Assembly (NCBI RefSeq): GCF_020379485.1
Contig: NW_026014653.1
Location: 310,001-374,000 of the forward strand
DNA from: Brassica napus
Taxonomy: Eukaryota; Streptophyta; Magnoliopsida; Brassicales; Brassicaceae
DNA length: 64,000 nucleotides
Direction: 5' to 3'
This document shows, piece after piece, positions 58,203 through 64,000 of this stretch; positions within the stretch are counted from its first letter, which is position 1, and each line of letters opens with the position of its first letter. The notes under the pieces were generated by a model, which searched no databases, had not been told where the DNA came from, and was given only the letters and a program-made list of their open reading frames with translations. A program made the translations under genes and the position numbers.

Positions 58203-61200
58203 GTTATATTCCATGGTTTCTTGATCCACAGCTATGGTAACACGATCCATTAAGACCACTACCATATTTCTCCAACAATTTATACAAGAACAGAGCTGCG
58301 GCTCGACTTTCTTCTCCACAATTAGCTATAGTATTATTAGAGATATGAGAAGATGGATGGTAAGTAGTAGTAAATGGAGCACGGCACGATCATAATTTAA
58401 TATGATCTAAAGTAAATGATGATCTGCATGCATAAAGAAAATCAGTCTAAAAGCAACCACATTACCCTTGAAGAATTATTAAAAGAGAAACATAAATTTG
58501 GATTCAATGACTTGGTTTCTTTTCGAAAGGGAAAAAAAAAGAATGAATAATGCAACCAATGTTAATCAAACCTTGGATTGCAAGGTTAGAAAAGTATAAC
58601 TCAGAGCCAACGTGGCAGCACAGAGTTTTAGGCTCTAACTGATATCACTATTTAAAAAATATTAAAAATAAGTAGAAAAAAAAATGAAAATAAATAAAAC
58701 AATAGGAATGAGTGAAAATGATTCTTCTGTGAAAATGATTCTTCATTCCCAAACTTGGTGAGGAATAATTTATTCTCTACGGAAAAAGAAATGAAAAAGA
58801 ACAAAAAAAAATTATTCTTTATAAATTGTGTAATTTTATAGGAATAATAAGGAATTGAATGTTCGTCATCAGTTACTTGGTCACCATTCAAAATCTAATG
58901 TTTCATGTACAAAAAATATTAATATAATGCTTATTTTATTATTAGTAGTATTAATTATTTTTTTTGTCCTTAAAGCCTTCTCGCTCACCTCTAAAATCTT
59001 CATTTTATCTGTCACCAGAATTCAAAATCAAGAACTTCATTGTAGTTCTAGCTCGCTCTCCCTGTTGATTTCTTCAGTTTCCTAAACAATGGACAACAGA
59101 AAGCGCAAGGATCGTTCATATTCTCTAAGTATCAGTGGTTCAATTTCGTTAGGTTTCGCATCGTATTCCGTATTCATTTTTGTTTCGGATGAATATCAGT
59201 CGTAAGCGATGTGATGTACTTTGTTTGTATCAAGCATGAATGAAGTTTGTTTTCACTTGATTGATTTTGCTTGGAGAACGAATTTGATACTTCGTTTGTT
59301 TTGCTCTGTGATTGTGGCTTTGTTACCAAAAATAGATTAGGTGTTGTTTCATAAGATTAGCGCTTACTAGTTATGAATTTTGATATATTTTCAAGAGATT
59401 GTGAACATGCTGATACTTGACTATCACTTGTAAGCGGTGTATTTTGTTTGTATCAAATAGCTATGAAATTTGTTTTCGCTTGATTTATTTAGCTTGTGAA
59501 CTAGCTGATACTTGATTTCTTTTTCCTTATCGATCTTTCTAAACAAACCTACCTTGATGTATTTAGCTTATGGAACATGATTTTTTTTTATCTGGATGAC
59601 TTGCACTTGCTTGTGATGAAGTTTGGAGATCGATTGATTGTGAACTTGCTTATACATTTGTTTTTTCTTTGACCTCTTTCAAGCATCTCTTCACAAAAAG
59701 TCAAAGCCAAAGCTCCTAATCATGGTGACAACAAGGTCATGCCTATCATGGTAATAAGTGGGTCTCTAAGTCTATTTTTTTTTGTTCGTCTCTTCTTCAC
59801 TAACTTTTTTAAATTGATTTAAGCAATGTTGTATATGACCTAATCAAATTGATACTAATTTCAAAACTTTAACTACTAAAAATAATTATTTTCTTTGCAC
59901 AAAGTTTACAAAGACTTGGAATAGTGGAAACTTCTTCAACAAACACCTATAATATATGTAGTAATAAAAATATTAAATTAATCATAGAAGCTGCACTTTG
60001 AACATAAAAATCTAAGTTTTAATCAAATAAAAACAAGTTTTACATTTTATTCTGTAAATATCTTGATATTGAAAAGTACATTTGTTTAGTAACTGGTTAG
60101 CAATAATTAAACCTTGAGGGGATAAAAAATTGAACCAAAGTAAACAATCTCATAAATGACAAGTTAAGAAACAATTTTAAGGTGAACAATGAACATGTAG
60201 AACAATTAGATATTTACATGAATTGCGAGGTAATATGAAGTTTCAAAATGTAGCTTTATTAACATTATGGCAACAATTTAGTAATTTTAGAATGTATTTT
60301 TATAACTAAGTTCCAAGGAACAAATATTTAGGCAGATTATATTTTTCGTTGGTTCTATTTTTTATTTACATATAAATTTGAAGGCAATAAAAATAAATAT
60401 GGAACATATTAGCATCACATAATACATTTGGGCTTATATATTTATTAAAGTATTTTAAAGACTCGTTGATTTTATTTTGAAGTATTGAAAACTCATTTTA
60501 AGTACCATTTTACTCTGCTAACATGATTTTGTTGGTAATCCTCTGCTAACATGATATTATGAATGTCTTTTACATGTCGAAATAAAATAGAAATATTTTT
60601 GCTTTCTAAACATCATGAATTAAATTAAGAATTAAGCTTATACATATTTTAACATATACTCTTTCTGTTTTGCAAAAAAAAAAAATATCATTGTGACATA
60701 TTTTACTCTAATTAAAAATTTTATAAAGTATACTAGTCTATCTTTATTTAATATACAATTAAGTAAATAAAATTGATTTTGATAAAAAATATTAGTTATT
60801 AAAAAGACAAATACATAAATATATAAAGTTACATTGAAAATATAAAATGATATAGAAAATAACTGATATTTTTTGCGAAACAATGGGAGTGTGATATATG
60901 GAATATCCTATCCATACAGTGTCAATATGTATGAGAAAAGAAAAATTAACTTCTTCTTTTTTTCCTGGTTTGTTCTTTTTTTTCAAAAGTTGGATATGTC
61001 ATGTTTTTTTTTTATGTCACAATCAGAAATTGAAGTATATGCCAATATTCGAAAAAGTATATACTGATACAATAGTAAACACAAAAAGAAAAGAAAATTT
61101 AACTGCTCGTGTGTGTTTCTGCCACTTGTCTTCAGTTTTGTCAGCGTCTTCTTAACTTAAAAAGTTGTGTCATTCAATCTACAGCTCTTGTTCTTTCTTT

Positions 61201-61606
61201 TCTTCTCCTTGGTCACTGTCTGTTGTTGTTAATATCTGAAACGAAGAAATAAAGAAGAGAGACAAAAATACATCTTTTCGTATAATCTTCATAGTTGTTA
61301 AAGATTCTTCTTTTGGCTATTATTTTATTATATCATATTTATCATTTCATTGACTGGTTCTTTTGATAAAAGGGCGGGTCCCTTTCTTCACCAGGTTCTT
61401 TCTGGTGTAGCCTTTATCCAATTCCATGACAGAACCAGAGTTGACAAGACACAAGTTGTTATGTAATGACTCGACTCGCTTCTTTTACTTACGTAAAGAA
61501 TTCTCATCTCAGGCGAATCTTTCCCCAAGTGACTCACGATTTCTAGGGCTGGAGTCGGTTTAGGGGAAAGTTCAAGAAGCTCCGTTGTTGTTTCCTGATT
61601 ACAAAA
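58203..61606. other. Intergenic region upstream of the potassium transporter gene
   Basis: No supported gene. An ATG at 59089 opens MDNRKRKDRSYSLSISGSIS, and 59690-59745 reads SQKVKAKAPNHGDNKVMPIM before a gt; these look like two short exon remnants of a degraded gene or transposon but cannot be named. A MITE-like inverted repeat lies at about 60656-60892 (actctttctgttttgc at the left, gcgaaacaatgggagtg at the right). 61180-61606 is CT-rich and probably the leader and promoter of the KUP gene. Confidence 0.45.
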
Positions 61607-64000
61607 ATGTCGGAAAGGGTAGAAGCATCTGTAGCAGAAGGAGAGAACACGATTGAAGAAAGACACATTGGAGATATGTGGGAGCTAGAGCAGAAACTTG
61701 ATCAATCCATGGATGAAGAAGCTAATAAGCTTAAGATCATGTACAGAGAAAAGGTAACGACTTTCTCTGTTTTACCCTGTTTTACTCTGTTTCAGTTTCA
61801 AGAAAGTTTCCATTTTTTTAATACGACTTTTCGACTTGTCATCAGGGCTTGTCAATGTGGATGCTACTGAGACTATCATTCCAAAGTCTAGGCATAGTTT
61901 ACGGCGATTTAGGGACGTCTCCATTGTATGTGTTCTACAATACATTCCCTGATGGCATTAAGGATAGTGAAGATGTGATCGGGGCTCTTTCTTTGATCAT
62001 TTACTCTCTCCTGCTTATACCTCTCATCAAGTATGTGTTCATTGTATGCAAAGCTAATGACAATGGTCAAGGTAAGCTTTTAAAAAGCTTGATCGTTGTT
62101 TTGAAACCAAACCGGTTTAGTTTATACTCAATGTTTGTGTGCAGGTGGGACTTTAGCTATATACTCACTGCTTTGTAGACATGCTAAAGTGAAGCTTATC
62201 CCGAATCAGCAACGCAGCGATGAGGATCTCACGACTTATAGTCGAACTTTAGTCGCTGAAGGGTCTTTTGCTGCTAAAACAAAGAAGTGGTTAGAGAGTA
62301 AAGAATCTAGGAAGAGAGCTCTTCTCTTCGTTGTTCTTCTCGGGACTTGTATGATGATCGGTGATGGTATCTTAACTCCAGCCATCTCTGGTAATTAACA
62401 ACCTTCTTGCCTTTCTTTTTTTCTTTCTTTTTTTTTTACCCAAGGTTGATGACAAAACAATCTTCTCATAGTTCTTTCAGCGACTGGTGGGATCAAAGTC
62501 AGTAGCCCAAAGATGAGCAGCGGTAACAAAACATTCACTGCACCTTTATGTCAGTTAGTTCTTTCTAACTTTACTACTTGTTGTTGTTGTTGCAGACATT
62601 GTTGTGGTTATGTCCATTGTCATTTTAGTAGGCTTGTTCAGTATGCAACACTACGGTACAGACAAAGTCGGGTGGCTCTTTGCCCCTATAGTCTTCATTT
62701 GGTTCCTCTTCATTGGAGCCACTGGAATATACAACATCTTCAAACACGATACGCGCGTTTTAAAAGCGTTTTCGCCAACATATGTATACTTATACTTCAA
62801 AAGACGAGGGTGAGATGGTTGGATCTCTCTCGGCGGCATTCTTCTCAGCATAACAGGCACTGAGGCTCTATACGCAGACATTGCTTACTTCCCGTTACTA
62901 GCGATACAGCTCGCTTTCACCTTCTTTGTGTTTCCTTGTCTTCTTCTATCGTACTGCGGACAAGCTGCGTATCTTGTGAACCACAAGGATCATTACGATG
63001 ACGCATTCTATGCATCTATCCCAAGTTTGTTCCTAAACTTCTTTGCTTTAATGTTCTCTTCATTAGTGCTGAAACTCTCTTTTTGAATGTTTTTTTGACT
63101 CCATAGGGAGTGTATATTGGCCAATGTTTGTAGTCGCCACAGGAGCTGCAATCGTTGGGAGCCAAGCTGCGATATCGGGGACTTACTCGATTATCAAGCA
63201 GGCTGTGTCTCATGGATGTTTTCCTCGTGTTAAAATTGTTCATACTTCCAAGAAATTCGTTGGTCAGATCTATTGCCCTGATATTAACTGGATGCTCATG
63301 CTTGGCTGCATCGCCGTCACTGCTAGTTTCAAGAATCAGAGCCAAATCGGAAATGCATACGGTAAGATGTATGGTGATAGTGATGATATGAAAGGGTTCT
63401 TGCTTATTATTGGAGATAACTTATAGAGCAAGAATATGTATACAAAAAGACTTAAACCTATGTCAACTACAAATAGAGCTTATCAAAATCTTATGATATA
63501 TATCTAAATCAGCAAATCCATGTCACAATAAGATTATATATTATCCTTAGATTTGGGATTCATATACTTCATAGTTGGATTTTAACGGTCTGTAACAATT
63601 GGTCCGCAAAATACACATGTTGCCTCTCAAGTTATCTCGAATACTTATCATCCGACTGTTTTGGTTATATCTTGTTGAGGTTAGGGACTGCGGTTGTGCT
63701 TGTGATGCTTGTGACCACGTTACTAATGGTACTAACCATGCTGCTCGTGTGGAGGTGCCACTGGATCCTTGTCCTTATATTCGCCTTTCTCTCGCTCGTG
63801 GTGGAGCTGTCGTACTTCTCGGCTGTGCTCTTAAAGGTCAACCAAGGAGGCTGGGTTCCGCTAATCATAGCAGCCATCTCTCTTCTAGTAATGTCGGTTT
63901 GGCAGTACGCAACAGTCAAGAAGTATGAGTTCGAAATGCACAGCAAAGTTTCCATGAGTTGGATACTCGGTCTTGGTCCTAGCCTCGGGCTTGTTCGTGT
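61607..64000 (+). pseudogene. KUP9: KUP/HAK/KT potassium transporter (KUP9-like), in-frame stop, 3' end outside window
   Basis: Exons 61607-61753, 61846-62071, 62145-62390, 62472-62522, 62596-63024, 63107-63361 and 63685-64000 (continuing), all with GT/AG introns and consistent phases. [20 protein letters not shown] is followed by the KUP signature [13 protein letters not shown] (residues 65-77), [31 protein letters not shown], the [14 protein letters not shown] motif and [14 protein letters not shown], the potassium-permeation core of this family. The gene order and sequence fit Arabidopsis KUP9. In exon 5 the frame is interrupted by TGA at 62811-62813 (codon 296), where relatives have Arg between KRRG and [11 protein letters not shown] to TGA is a single transition. 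The reading frame is otherwise perfect before and after, to the window end ([14 protein letters not shown]). Either the allele is a young pseudogene making a 295-residue stub, or the base is an error. Members are about 800 residues long. Confidence 0.88.

Overview
This is plant nuclear DNA: AT-rich, with short introns bounded by GT/AG and many transposable elements. It comes from a Brassicaceae species, most likely a Brassica/Raphanus-type genome. The low-copy genes run in the same order as Arabidopsis thaliana chromosome 4 around At4g19680-At4g19960 (recalled, not searched): IRT2, IRT1 (two tandem copies here), BOI, an LCAT4-type phospholipase, a glutathionyl-hydroquinone reductase and KUP9.

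Layout. 1-3.0 kb: AT-rich flank with a foldback element. 3.09-4.32 kb: IRT2-like ZIP transporter (+). 5.67-9.85 kb: PIF/Harbinger element with an intact Myb/SANT ORF1 and a broken transposase. 12.2-13.2 kb: Helitron. 14.7-15.9 kb: IRT1 copy a (+). 18.2-19.9 kb: Helitron. 20.56-21.18 kb: solo copia-type LTR. 22.0-23.4 kb: IRT1 copy b (+). About 25.6-31 kb: a second Harbinger-type element (-) with an intact transposase and an intact three-exon partner protein that carries a striking WG-repeat domain. 31-36.8 kb: a hAT-like element, two related retroposons in opposite orientation, a relic of an IRT1 3' flank and pieces of a segmental duplication. 37.3-38.3 kb: BOI-like RING E3 ligase (-). 38.3-49.5 kb: 11 kb without a functional gene, holding a non-autonomous hAT-like element and two Helitrons; one Helitron carries an RNase H gene fragment. 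49.6-52.0 kb: LCAT4-type lipase (-, 11 exons). 52.8-54.35 kb: GS-hydroquinone reductase (-, 6 exons). 54.87-58.20 kb: a complete but mutated hAT transposon with 8-bp target duplications. 61.6 kb to the end: KUP/HAK potassium transporter (+), seven exons visible, with an in-frame TGA in exon 5 and the 3' end outside the window.

Biology. The ZIP cluster would be the root iron (Zn/Mn/Cd) uptake module. The two IRT1 copies share a proximal promoter block, so they are probably co-regulated. Copy b has Asp where the family has Glu at the residue linked to zinc selectivity. A third IRT1 copy seems to have existed and been lost around 33.4-33.7 kb. The most unusual object is the Harbinger ORF1 with ten WG motifs in a 9-residue period, which resembles Argonaute-hook domains. 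All homology calls come from reading the translations; no database search was run.
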